Shown: positions 45,845-57,890, counted from the stretch's first letter. The stretch is 64,000 nucleotides of DNA from Thozetella sp. PMI_491 (GCA_021432635.1 MU270110.1:148754-212753); one strand, 5' to 3'. The notes: generated by a model from the letters alone, not told the origin. Made by a program: numbers and translations.

Positions 45845-47644
45845 TCACGCTGCATTCGCCGCATCCTCTTTCGGAGCAGAATCTCTCCTGTTGATATATA
45901 TGTCACCGTTCTCATCCAAAACACCTTCTTGGTCCTTCAGGTTCTCGTATCGAAATTGGGCAGCAGGATGGTCGTCGGGCATGATTTGCTGCCCGGGGGT
46001 CCTCAGCAGATTCTCGCGGAAGGTGCCGCCAGGTACAGCATAATCCTTCCACATGAGACCTCGCTCTTGTAACACAGGGACAAGAAGGTCGACAAGGTCC
46101 TCATAACTTGTCGGGTTGCTCACGTCTGCGTTCGTATGGTCAGCAAGAGCCACAACACTGCAATTGCGGGTAAGAACTCGGAGGAAAACTTACACGCAAC
46201 GTTGAAGCCATCGACATCACCCTCGTTCACAAAGGACTCCATGACATCGGCAATCATGTCGGGTGTTCCCACTGGCATTGGCCCGAATCCACAGAAAGCC
46301 ATCTGCTGGCCAATCTTCCTTGGCGTCCAGACGATAGACGGGTCTCGCGTGAGCACCGAAATCATGGTCTGGATGCCATTGGTCTCTTTCCTTTTCAGAT
46401 CAAACGGCTCATCCAGGGGATACTTGGAAAAGTCGATCCCGATGTAGTTGCTCATCTTAGCCAATCCACCCCGATAATCAGCATTGGCGAGTGCTCGCTC
46501 GTACTTCTCCTGCGCTTCTTCTAATGTCCGGCCGATGATGGGTGTAATCTGTGGGAAGATCTTGATATGGTCGGGGTCGCGGCCGTTGGCCTTGGCAATG
46601 TCGCGGATCATCTTGGCCGTCTTTGCTGTGTCTGCCGGTGTACGCCCGCCGCAGAAAATGGCCTCGGCGTGCTTCCCTGCGAAGGCGGATCCAGCCTTCG
46701 AGGTCCCTGCCTGGAAGAGCACGGGCGTTCGCTGCGGGGAGGGAAGAGATGGACCCCAGGCTTCGGTGTTGTGGTATTTTCCCTTGAAGGTCACTTTGTG
46801 GACCTTGTCCCAGTCATAAGCTATCCCGGTCTCCTTGTCAAACAGCTTGGCCCCATCCTCCCAGGATCCCTCCCATAGTCTAAGGATGACCCGCATCAGC
46901 TATTGGAAAGGAAATGGACCGGAAGGATATACTTACGAGTAGATTAGGTCCATATATTCGTGAGCTTCCTCGTACCGTTGGTCGTGCTCGGTAGCATCTG
47001 GCTTGCCCATTGCCCTGGCTGCTGTCTTAGAGTAGCTGGTCACCACGTTCCATGCGAACCGACCCTTTGTGACGTGGTCCAGAGTTGCGACAGTTCGCGC
47101 CATGACAAAAGGCTGCGCTAGTTAGCAAATTCCATTTGTTCTTCCTATAGTCGTTACTTACATTGATGTAGGAAGTGCTACCGGTGATGCCAAAGCTGAC
47201 ATTTTTCGAGACGGCGGCCATACCAGATACGAGGGACATAGGATCCAGCCACCCAACGCCGGAGCCGCTTGTAAAACAGGCCTTTGCGCTGCCCTCAAAA
47301 GTGTCTTCGGCTAGTTATTATTGTTAGCAATGCCGACATAGCATGCAGTAATTGTGAGTCTACATACCTCCATAGACATCTGCAAAGAATATGCATGATA
47401 TTTTGCCACGGTCCGCGAGCTTGGCTAGCCACTGGTAGTACTCGAGCGTGTCCTTCGTAGACTGATTGTCTCCTGGCGTTCTATTGACTCATCAATTCTA
47501 GACCTCACTATACAATAATCTTGTTCTCTAGGTCCCTGCCACGTACCTAAATTGCCCTATCCCCATGTGAGCTCCAGTACAACTCATCTCGAAGAAATTG
47601 AGATGAAGCTGCCTCTTAGGGCCCCTTTTTCTCTTCATCGCCAT
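45845..47644 (-). CDS. LLM-class flavin monooxygenase (NtaA/SnaA/DszA type), copy 1
   Basis: Six exons (47547-47644, 47368-47480, 47162-47310, 46937-47112, 46194-46879, 45845-46125) join in frame to 500 residues. Family marks are LEYYQWLAKLADRGK, ITGSTSYIN, FAWNVVTSYSKTAARAMG, SPQRTPVLFQAGTSKAG and GKHAEAIFCGGRTPAD. These TIM-barrel enzymes use reduced FMN from a separate reductase to oxygenate substrates such as nitrilotriacetate, pristinamycin, dibenzothiophene sulfone or, for the related RutA, uracil. The family is bacterial in origin but widespread in Pezizomycotina. Relative to copy 2 it has an extra 29-residue charged C-terminal tail. It is transcribed head-to-head with copy 2. Confidence 0.88.
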
Positions 47645-48441
47645 GTCTGGTATTAGACAGCTTATTGACTCAGAATTAGGAGAGGAAATTGCTAGGATAG
47701 CTTTCCTCGCAACATCTGCTTTTTCGGCAGGATGTAGAGATGGAAGAGGAACATATACCTCCTGGTTGCAAGCCCATGAGCGCCATCCTCATGCCGCCAA
47801 CGGCATGATCAGCCAGCGGGGACGGAATATCCACTGGCTGCCTATCCTATCTAAGCCCGGCTTGGTTTCCGGTGCATGCTTATCGAGGATCTTAGGTCAC
47901 CCAAGGCGGGAATGCGGCAGACAGGGGTTGTATCGCAAGCTACAGATGCTGATAAGGTGAGAGCGGCAAATGCAACCGTCGGCCGACGGCCCCGACGGCA
48001 AAGTGGGCCGAGAAGAATCAACACGAAGGACACCGCAGCCAAAAATGCCGTCATTCGCTCAGCGATTGAGAAAACCTAAGGGATGGAGAGAAAGAAGAAA
48101 GTTGCTAGGTAGATTTCTCGGCTGGATATTGATGGGATCTCTAGATTTAGCTAGCTTCTGCCCCTCCTTCTGCGCCAAGGCTTGGTCGATAGCACTGAAA
48201 ATCATTCGATGTCAATTTTAATGGTCATCTATGTGACAAGTGGTGTTGACCAATTCGGACGTTTTTTCTCGGGCTTCGTTGCCGACTAAAATCACCCGCG
48301 GCCACCGCTTCCGATACGGGTTAAGGTAGAGCTACAGTGGTTGGTTTTAAGGGACAGTATTACTTCGAACCCCATCTACCACCTCTAATTATTGTAGCGT
48401 TGTGACTCTTGCTTTTGGCACCTGGCGAACAACTGTCCAAT
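47645..48441. promoter_or_regulatory. Divergent promoter between the two monooxygenase paralogues
   Basis: 797 bp lie between the two start codons. A perfect 14-bp palindrome, CCGTCGGCCGACGG, lies at 47976-47989 near the middle, with a further CCGACGG at 47992-47998 directly to its right. CGG/CCG content makes it a candidate operator for the Zn2Cys6 factor encoded at 50.6 kb. Short frames here have no protein character. Confidence 0.5.
47976..47989. promoter_or_regulatory. Perfect 14-bp CGG/CCG palindrome
   Basis: CCGTCGG is followed immediately by its reverse complement CCGACGG. It is central between two divergent paralogous genes. Confidence 0.5.
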
Positions 48442-50122
48442 ATGGCAGGCGAAACAACGCCAAAGAGGCAGATCCAGCTGAATTTCTTTGAGACATCATG
48501 CACAGGCACCGTAAACGCTATCGGGCAGTGGAAGTTAGAACACTCTTCTTGCATCCCACTATGACGAAAAGTGAATATTGACAGGTATCAAGGGACCCTC
48601 AGGACAACTCCAGGACCAAAGACACGCTTGAATACTATCTTTGGCTTGCTCAGATTGCCGAGCGGGGCAAGATCAGTTCTATATTCTTCGCGGATAGCTA
48701 TGGCGGACACGAGATCTACAACAAATCACGGGCTGCGCAATATATGGGCGGGTCTCATGTAGCCAAACTGGAGCCTACCACTGTCATTTCCGCTATGGCA
48801 GTCGTCACAAAGTCAGTCGGCTTTGGCATCACGGGGAGTACTTCCTACATACGTGGGTTATCGTGACACACTGGGACCGTCACTGTACAATTTCTGAAAT
48901 ACCTTACAGCACCATACATGCTTGCACGGACATGGGCTAGCCTGGATCATCTGACCAAAGGAAGAATGGGTGCGGTTGCTGTCTCGGTTCCCACCTTACT
49001 CCAGCTCACCGCTTTATAGCTTGGAATGTCGTCACCTCATTCAGCGAGTCTTCCGCCAGAGTGTTTGGGATGGACAACCTCCTGGCGCACGATGAGCGAT
49101 ATGCCGCCGCGGAAGAGTATATGGAGATAGTATACTCGTATGGATTTTCCTCCTTGAATCAAGACACGCCATGCTAATCTAATTAGTCTATGGGAGAAAT
49201 CTTGGGAAGACGGTGCTCAGAAATGGCAAGTTAACCCGGAAATGGCTTACGATCCTGCGAGGGTACACGAAATCAAGTACAACGGTAAATACTTGAAGAT
49301 GACGGGTGTGCAACAGACACATCCCTCGCCACAGCGGACGCCAATCATCTTTCAAGCTGGCGCTTCAAAAGCAGGCATTGCCTTCGGCGGGAAGCACGCT
49401 GAAGCTATCTTTTGCAGCCATGCCACCATCGCCGAGACGAAGAAATACACGACGGCCGTACGAGCCGCTGCGGCCGCTGAAGGTAGAGATCCTCGGTCTA
49501 TCAAGTTCTTTCTCGGAACCATGCCCTTCATTGGCCGGACCGTTGAAGAGGCGCAAGCAAAGTTCGAAAAAGCAAAGGAGTATTGCAGTATTGAGGGTGG
49601 CCTCGCTAGATTCAGTGGCTTCGTCAATGTGGACATGGGGGTCTTTCCCAAGGACGAGCCCTTCCGCTTCGAAGGAGAATTGAAGGAAAACACGATCCAG
49701 GGAGTCATCAACAGCATGAAGAGTGTCAGTGATGTTACGGAGCTCACACCTAGGGATGTAGGTGAGATGCTGGCCCTCGGAGGGCTGGCGCCACGGCCGA
49801 TTGGAACGGCCGAGATGGTCGCGGATGAGCTCATGAAATGGGTGGAGGATGGCGATATTGACGGCTTCAACCTGTCTCGTGAGTTCTCCGCATCCTCGGT
49901 TGTTACCTGAAAGCTAACTAGTTCGTAGCCTGTTCTAACCCCCAGAGCTGGGAAGACGTGGTTGATCTGCTTGTACCTGAGCTGCAAAAGAGAGGTGTGT
50001 ACTGGGAGGACTACCCCGTGGTGGGAGGAACGCTCAGGGAAAACCTGAGTTGCAATCCCGGACAACCCCATCTCGCGGATGATCATCCGGGGAGCAAGTT
50101 CAAATGGAACGCCCAGCAGTAG
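48442..50122 (+). CDS. LLM-class flavin monooxygenase (NtaA/SnaA/DszA type), copy 2
   Basis: Six exons (48442-48533, 48593-48852, 48910-48969, 49020-49137, 49187-49878, 49929-50122) join in frame to 471 residues. Motifs parallel copy 1: LEYYLWLAQIAERGK, FGITGSTSYI, WNVVTSFSESSARVFGM, SPQRTPIIFQAGASKAG, GKHAEAIFCS and WEDVVDLLVPEL. Four of five introns sit at matching places in the two copies; copy 2 has lost the intron after the FADxYG motif and has one after KGRM instead. The protein is well diverged from copy 1, so the two likely act on different compounds or steps. It needs a partner flavin reductase, none of which is seen in the window. Confidence 0.87.
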
Positions 50123-50597
50123 GACTACGGTAGCTATCATTGGGCATCCTCACCATGTGAAATCTAGTTTTAAGCAGTGGATAGCTCCCCATGGCCTTCC
50201 TTCATTCCCGCCACGTGGTTGGCTTGCAGTATAGTACAATTATTTTCTAGTGCATCAATATTGGAATGGCAGTCTAGTTAACTAGACAGGCATGTCTATT
50301 TGTCGCAGCCCACGTGACTCTTCGAAAGCATCACTTGCAAGCTGCGGAGCCGTGGGCCGTCGGCTCTGGCTGCATTACCCGATGAGCGATAAGCAGCACC
50401 CCTTATCCTCTCCACCACGGTGTCCAAGGTATCGAAGCTGTGAACGTCAGTTATACATGTCATGAACTTGAATCTCTGTAGATGCTATTGTCTCGCCACA
50501 ATTCTCCCTGTTCCGCTGACTTTTTTTGGTGCGAAAGAAAGCCCAAGGCGTTGTTTTATCCTCTCATTCTTGAGCATCCGTGCTCCGTGCTCTGAAA
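50123..50597. other. Intergenic region, 475 bp
   Basis: Between copy 2 of the monooxygenase and the Zn2Cys6 gene, both on the plus strand. Nothing specific is supported beyond terminator and promoter roles. Confidence 0.45.
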
Positions 50598-52944
50598 ATG
50601 GAGAACGAGAAAGATGCTAGCGAGACCACGCCACCTTCTCTCGCTTCTCCAGCATCGTCCAGGAAAGCCTCAGAACTGGATGGCCATCAAAAGAGAGTTG
50701 CAGTAGCATGCCAGAGATGTAAGCATAGGAAGCAAAAGGTAACCTAGAATCCAGATCCATGACAATAGAATAGGAAACTTACGCGACTGCTAGTGCGATG
50801 GGGCCGAGCCCTCGTGCTCTACGTGCATGAGATTCAAGGTGCAATGTCAATATGTGATACCGCCAAATTATAAACCCAGGACAGCCAAACTGCACATCAG
50901 GGCATTGGAAGATCACATTGCAAAGCTCGAAATGTCCTTGACAAAGGCCAGAAGTGTCCGGGTCGGGCAGGACCGCTGGTCTGAAACTACTGCAGGGGAT
51001 AGCGTTGATCCTCTACTTAGTATTGTGAGGGATTTGTCCTTTCATGGAGGTGATTACTATGTCGGCAGTACTTCCAGCATCGCTTTAGCTCAGATCCTGG
51101 CGTCTGTGGTTACCACACAGAACAAGGCGAGCCACGACCCGCTGTCTGAGGCTACTATTTCTTCAGTGCACCCATCTGCTACAGAGAGCTCCCATCCTGT
51201 ACAGAGTGGAGCGTCTCTGATGATAGATGATGAGATGGCCGAAAAGCTTGTCCACACGTTCATCAAATGCATATCACCAAGACTCCCAGTTTTGCACCCA
51301 GCACACGTACAGAATTTGTACGCTAGACGACGAGAGCTCGAGGACCCGTACTATAAAGCCATCCTACATCTGGTTTTTGCTCTGGCTGGAAGTTTTCTTG
51401 TTGAAGCAGTATGTGCCGAAACTTTAAAGTGACAGACTATTGCATGGCTGCTTACGCTGGGTGCTAGATGGGTGATAGAGATGAATACCAGTCTGAAAAC
51501 CATCTCGCGGCCGCGCTAGGCTACCGGGACGCTGTCCTAGGTCTATCAGATGCGCGAACTGTAATATATCTCCTCTTACTAGCACAGCAATTCCTTCGAG
51601 TGCCAAGGAAGATGGGCGCCTGGTAACCCAAGAAGAAGGCCTTGTTCATCCTAACATACTCACTAATCTTCCCTCTATAGGACACTCGTCGGTCTTGCAA
51701 TGCGTCTCTGTGTGGAGCTTGGTCTTCATCGTCGTAGGCGGCAAAAGGGACCATCCCTTCGTGCTGAGATTGAGAAGCGCCTATTCTGGTCCTGCTACTA
51801 TCTCGACCGGGAACTTTCAATTTCTCTCGGCCGGCCATCCTCAATTGCAGACTACGACATTGATGTTGAGGCAAGTGGCTGCACTGTGATTTCTGTTTCT
51901 CCTATATATTAACTAATATCACAAATTAGCTGCCGCTAGATGTAAACGACGCTACACATGATACTGAAACCTTGAGGCTAGCAGCATCGAGACAAGATCA
52001 GTCGCTGCCCGCCAATCCGCCAACGACATTGACATATTTTATACATCTCATTCGACTAAAGAGAATCTAGTCTGAGGTTCAAACTAAACTCTACCGCGTA
52101 GACAGCATCCCCAGCGCTGCAGAATCGGAACAGGCGGTGGACAGCTTTTTGCGTTGCCTTGCAGCGTGGAAGACTGCCATACCTCCGCGCGACGGCATAT
52201 GGGTCACTGTGGCAGGCGAAAAGTGCGTATATAACGAAGATGTATATGTAAGAAATCCCCGCTAGTAACGCACAGCGCGAAGTACTGACAGCCCCGCTGA
52301 TCATCTCGTACCATCGTTGCGTTCGGTTCTTACTGCAACCACAACTCTACGCCTCGACTATCAACGAGCGATTCTTTGATTTGTGCCTAGAGTCCTCTCG
52401 GGGCATATGTGAGGGATATAAGCGACTCTACCACCATATGCCCATGTCATTCTCCTCCCTATCCCTCCAAACTATCTTTATTGCAGGACTGACTATCGTG
52501 TACTGCTTGTGGCATGCCAATTCCGCCACCATAGCCATGCGCAACTTCAACGCGCTCAATGACTGCTCGATTATGCTATATATTATGACGGAGAGATGGA
52601 ACTCGAGCCACAAGTACCGAGATGTGTTTGAGACGATCAAGCGAACAGTAGTTGACCGGATATCGGACGGCGACATTCCGGCACGACAGGTCATCGGAGG
52701 GGTGGTTAGCGCAGACGTGAGAAGCACCTTGGAAGCCTTGGATTTCGGGGTAACAGAGAGCAATAGAAATGCTCTAGAGCAGATGATTGAGGCGATGACA
52801 GGGGAGCAGCTACACTTGGATGAACCGAGAGAGGAGCTGGACATGGACACCATTCTTGGAAATACAACAGAAGGATCCTGGGACGCGTTCATGGGTCCCG
52901 ACTATCTGCAACAGGCGTCTATCGATTTCGACTTGAGTATTTAA
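50598..52944 (+). pseudogene. Zn2Cys6 transcription factor interrupted by an in-frame TAG
   Basis: Six exons (50598-50738, 50794-51408, 51468-51622, 51681-51870, 51930-52226, 52276-52944) join in one frame of 689 codons. The cluster is CQRCKHRKQK then CDGAEPSCSTCMRFKVQC, split by intron 1. The homology region has MRLCVELGLHRRRR, RLFWSCYYLDRELSISLGRP and a well preserved C-terminus. A TAG at 52068-52070 interrupts the conserved segment IRLKRI-SEVQTKLYRVD, where the family has Glu or Gln. Intron 4 (51871-51929) has a GC donor, GAG|GCAAGT. The coding pattern beyond the TAG is still well kept, so the stop is recent, a sequencing error, or bypassed by unusual splicing. Confidence 0.65.
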
Positions 52945-53209
52945 AACGCGTGTATCATTCAGATATAGAAATACGAGAATCTCCCTGATGGTACATAGAT
53001 TGGTTATGTAACGCCGTAACAATGTCAGGAGTTGGAGCTTGTGTATCTAATTAGTGCATATCCCCAACAATGATTAGTGATTAACCAACTTCTCGAGATA
53101 CGACTACATCACAGCTCCATCTATTTTAATTATATGCTTAGAGTATTCTATATTTGTAAACATAATTCCCCGTCTCGGTTCTGGTCATTCTTTTCTCAAC
53201 GGAGTCAAC

Positions 53210-55094
53210 CTACTTCTCTTCATAGCAAAGCCTCCCGCTGGTCAAATCGTATGTCCATCCGTCGCTATCGACACCGGAAAGAACAAACAGACTGTGATGC
53301 GGATCAAACTTACGCTTAATTTCCACTAAACGATCGTAGTTGGTGCCATAGAAGCTGTGCTTGAACTCGCTATCCAACGCGTTCGCTTCATTCATATACG
53401 CGCCTGTCTCAGGCGCCCACTGCCGCCACACCGTCTCAATATGCTCCTCTGTAAAGTCAGCCGCGGCATTAATAGAGTCTTGAGGCAGCATGTCTTTTGT
53501 TTTGCTCAGGTCGGCAGCCCAAAGGATCGTATGGAGGTACGTCTCGCGCCACACGGGGTTCGCGGCGCCTTGCATCTGTGATGGAACATTGCGAGTCCCT
53601 GGCCCCCCAGACATCTGAATGATCACCTGGCTCGGTATTTCATATTCCGTGGTGGCCTCTGTGAGACGCTGCAGCCACGAGGCGATATCTGAGATGGGTA
53701 GGTCGGATAGCTGCTTCCGCCCAAGGAGACGGCTGCTCAGGTAAGCAAACCTGTCCGCTGCACCGTATTCGTTGTTGTTGTTCTGAGTGTTGACGAAGTA
53801 GTCACCGAAACTGATATAGTTGACCTCGTTGACAAGGCCCACAGTAACTAGGGACTTGTTGGCGGGGTTCATTCGCAGAAGTACAGGTCCCAGCGTCTTG
53901 GCAAGCTCGTCTGTTGTAGAGTTATACGCCACGATGTTAATGGCGAGGTTCGCCCCGAGTTCCTTCTCTTGTCCAAAGATGATACCTCCTCCCGTAAGCC
54001 CTAGCTCCATAAGGTCTGGCATGTCATGCAGCAGCGACGCCGCGGCGTACCAGCTGGCATCTGCGACCACTGGATCAGGCTTGGTACCGTTGGTGCCGGG
54101 AATGGCCATATAGATAACTGCTGAGGCAACGCTGGAAGGGGCCGGATGTGTACGAAGTACGAACTCGGTCACAACCCAATATTGCCCAGCGCCGCCGCCC
54201 CGAACGGCCCAGAATATATCCCGATTCTGTGTAGCGTCGGCTACAAGGATCCTACCAGCAGGGGTTACCACCCGCACCTGTAGAATCTGGTCGGCAGCTA
54301 GCCCATAGGTGCTGCTGAAGGGGCCGTGGCCCCCACCGCCTTGCATGTGCCCACCGAGGCCGACCGACTGATCCGCGCCGCTCACGACGACCCTACCAAA
54401 CGACAGAGCGTAGGTCAGAGCATGGCCCCACACATTTCCGCTGCCTGCAATCAAAACGTTCTCGGTCTCTCCAGTCGTGGACCCTGGTAGACTCCAGGCT
54501 GGGTCGGCCTTGAGAGAGTTGAAATTGCGAGTCCAAATGAGAAGGCTGTAAGCACCATTCGAGCTACACAATATGTTAGATGCTTGCATATAGGATGGAG
54601 ACTAGAGAAAATGGGAGAAGTTACCGCCCACTAATCTCGTGGCCCGTTCCTTTGATGACAATGCGGATGTTTCTGCCCGAAGCCCATTTCATCGCTATAG
54701 AGATCTGCTCCTCACTCGTTGCATTCACAACGTAGGGCGACACACCGCCAATGCTGCACCCCTTGCCTGAAGTGTACATGTTGGAGCTGGGAGGCAAGCA
54801 GGAGTTATTGGACCAAGTAGGCTCGTTCATGCCATCGGGTATCGTTTTCTGGAAGTCAAAGTGGCTCCAGATTTTGTCAACATCGGTGCAGGACAGTGAA
54901 GATCCGAGCGGGTTGCCAGGATAGCACGACGATGCCGCAGGTTTGATCTCGACCAGAACGCCCCCAATTGAGGCATTTAGTGCTGCCCAGTCCGAAAGGG
55001 AAGGCCAATTCCCGTCCAATGGTGTCGCCTTGCAGCCGGGGCCTTTTGCTGCTGCGATCCCTGCCAAAACCAGCGTGAATGCGAAGGAGAGCAT
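53210..55094 (-). CDS. Secreted FAD-linked oxidase (BBE/isoamyl alcohol oxidase type)
   Basis: Exons 54625-55094 and 53210-54563 encode 607 residues from the ATG at 55094; in-frame ATGs at 55124 and 55163 would add 10 or 23 residues. The chosen start gives a clean signal peptide (LSFAFTLVLAGIAAA). The FAD_binding_4 domain has IVIKGTGHEISGRSNGAYS, whose His is the likely FAD attachment site, and LGGHMQGGGGHGPFSSTYGL. The C-terminal berberine-bridge motif is FYGTNYDRLVEIKRKFDPHH. Such enzymes oxidise alcohols, sugars or secondary metabolites outside the cell or in the secretory path, giving H2O2. It converges with the preceding regulator gene. Confidence 0.88.
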
Positions 55095-55827
55095 GTTGGC
55101 GTGTTGTGCCAATTGTTTCAGCATTCCAGCGTTTGGAAGAGGCTGGAGTATCAAGCTCGTCATGTTACGCCGGTATATGAAATCTCTCTATATACTTTCT
55201 TCTATAGTCGATTGTAGACGGGGCCAATGTAACTATACTGATGCCACTGTCATTGCGCCACTGCAGCACCAAGGACCAGGGGCCCCGAGTGGTATGTTCG
55301 TACGGTCTCACATATTCAGCCACCTCCTCCCCTGTCCACAGGCGGCGAATGCGGGCGTTTCTCTCGCTATACCATCTCAGGTTAGTCTGCAATGCAACCC
55401 AATGCGGCGCAAAACCAGCGGCGTATAAACGAGGAATTGGGGGCGAAAAGCACTTGGTAAATTAGCCATGGAAGCTAGGCAATTGTTATGCCTTGCTATA
55501 GGCCCTTCGGTGAAGTATTCGGTGGAATTTGGATGCTTTAGGGAAAACGAGCAATACGGCCACCAGTAGTGTAGCTACATCGCCGCCGCATTCCTTCTTA
55601 CGTGAGGTGCTATGCCGAGACTTGTGTCCCGGCTGTCTGGCTATTGGACGCCTCATTGAAGCCTAGAGAGCGGTATTCGGCGCTGCTTCCGCTCGCCGCC
55701 CCCTCCGGGCCGGGTAAAAAAGGGCCCCCATTGCCCGCTCGCTTTATCCATCTAGCTTCCCATGCCTATGGGCTGGCCTTCGTAAGGACCATGTCGTCCC
55801 ACTCCTGAGCGGGCGGGTTTCCACTGC
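55095..55827. promoter_or_regulatory. Divergent promoter region, 733 bp
   Basis: Between the secreted oxidase (minus) and the fourth Zn2Cys6 gene (plus). No gene or strong repeat was noticed. Confidence 0.4.
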
Positions 55828-57890
55828 ATGCTGCAACTCGACAACATGGGAGGATCAGGCGTAGAAGATACACCTCGTGGCTTATACGGACGCGCGTGTG
55901 TCTCCTGTTCTCAGGGGAAATGCAAATGTGTCAGATCGCCCGAAGGGGGCTCTTGCATGAGGTACGTAACCGCCAGTACTCCGTCATGTACGTGACCGGT
56001 GTAGCTGATGAGTGTGATGGATCAAAGGTGTCGCCGTTTGGGGAAACAGTGTAAATCAGCTTCGTTTTCTCGCAGGGCCAAGGCAAAAACGGCAGCCAGA
56101 TCCAGAGTCGCCAAGATAGAACAGAAGCTAGACGGCCTGGTGGCATTACTTCACTCCCAGACCGGCTACCAACACGGATCGACAGCCTTGCCCGGGGGAA
56201 TCGAGGCTTCCGCCGCGAGCATTGGTGTGCAACTGGCTATCGAAGCCTCCTCGGGCAACCACCGAACGCTCCCGATTCTTACGCCGACGAGTGTGGCTAG
56301 TTGCTCACCAGGTCTGTCTGGTCAAACAAGTAGCGAGCCTCTTTCCGCCTTCTCGCCCGCCTCCGCGCTATCGTTGCCATACCTTGGATATCGGCCTAAT
56401 TTTCCTAGTCACGATCCCAACCAGACCCTCCATTTCTTCCGCTCTCGAATACTACCCAGCTTCCCTTTCATATACATACCACCCTCCACTACGGCGGAAG
56501 CGCTTCATCAAAGCTACCCATTGCTTTGGCTGTGCATTGTTTCTCTTACAACTCTTTCGCTGGAAGCCAAGACTGCCCTTAGCGATACCATAAGAGAGAC
56601 ACTCGCGCAGAGGATTGTGCTACAACACATGAGGAGTCTTGATCTCCTATTGGCATGTTTATGCTATCTTGGCTGGTAAGAAGCCTTCGGGGTTTCTGAG
56701 CGGCCGAATGCTGAAGAGAGTAGGCTGCACCATAACACGAAAGATAATGCGCATTTGCGCGTCTGGACCCAGCTAGCGATGACGATAGCGGTCGAACTCC
56801 GACTAGCTCAATCGCCGGCTTCCTCGCCTAATCACGCAACCTATACGCCAACGGTTAACATCTTCGATGAACAGAGAGCTCTGCTGAGTACCTATATCCT
56901 AAGCTCCATGTTAGTTTTTGGTCGCTCTCTCTCGCCTTTGTTATTGTGGCCTAAATATTCCAACTACTGACGAGCCATAGGGCCTCGAAACACATAGCGA
57001 CGCTGGAACCATTACGTTGGAGCCCGTCCATGGAGGAATCACTCCAAGAACTGATTAACAATCCACAGTGGGAAGGGGATAACATGCTTACCACACAGGT
57101 CCGGCTCCATCTAGTAATCGACCAATTACCATCCGTGTCACAGGGCGAAAGGGATAGAGGAAAAAGCCGCCCGGAAGCCACATCCGTCGCCACTGTTTTG
57201 GCTAGGACACTCCGCGCGCAGCTCCAAGAAATAGAGAGAGGACTACCGCTGGAACTTCGAGACAACAGTAAATCCGTAATACCCCTCACAAATACCTCAG
57301 CCGATCTCTAACGTTCGGTAGAAGTCACTTTGCTATTTCTTCGCAGCACGAGTCTATGGGTCGCCGAGATGGAGCTAGACCTCCTAGCTCCGGGTTGCGC
57401 TGTGGCAACCACGGAGCTCCTTTCATGCACCCAACGGTGCCTCGACGATCTCGACGCCTGGTTTCATACATTTTTCGCCATGCCCTGCGTGGCATTGTCC
57501 GAACTTCCTTTCGCCGTCGTTTACCATCAATTGGCGCGCCAAACATGTTTGCTTCGCAAACTATCAACTTTGAAAGTACCCGGTCATGACCGGGACGCCG
57601 TTATACAACGGATAAATCCGTCATACGTGATGGAGAGGATTGCTACTGGTCTCGACGGACTTCGGGGTTTAGTGATATCTAATTCGCAAGAGGATTCCAT
57701 AAACATGGCAGCCACCCACGTGCGGGTGGCACAGGGCGTTTGGGAAGAAGGGATACGAGTCAGTTCAACTGTTGTCCACGGGCTTGCTCCTGGAAGCTTC
57801 GGCATACTGGAGGGGTACGACGAGGCTTCATTCACGTATAGCCTCAACAATGAGTGGCTTGGAGAGACTCTCGGTGCCTGGAGCGCCTGA
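55828..57890 (+). pseudogene. Zn2Cys6 transcription factor with a probable frameshift
   Basis: Exons 55828-55961, 56028-56675, 56724-56909 and 56981-57267 join in frame; the next, 57347-57890, is one base out of phase. The zinc cluster is ACVSCSQGKCKC then CMRCRRLGKQCK, the GKCKCV subtype seen in aflR- and war1-like factors, followed by a basic stretch and a coiled segment (VAKIEQKLDGLVALL). The middle keeps HFFRSRILPSFPFIYIP and RVWTQLAMTIAVELRL, the end LDDLDAWFHTFFAMP. A normal-looking intron (57268-57346, GTAAAT to TTCGCAG) separates the last exons, but splicing there leads to an early stop. Either one base is missing or an unseen splice is used. Confidence 0.55.

Noticed and set aside
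51942-52070. A 129-nt intron that would remove the TAG in the third regulator
   Set aside because: It would delete a segment conserved in this factor family, so the stop is better read as a real interruption or a sequence error.
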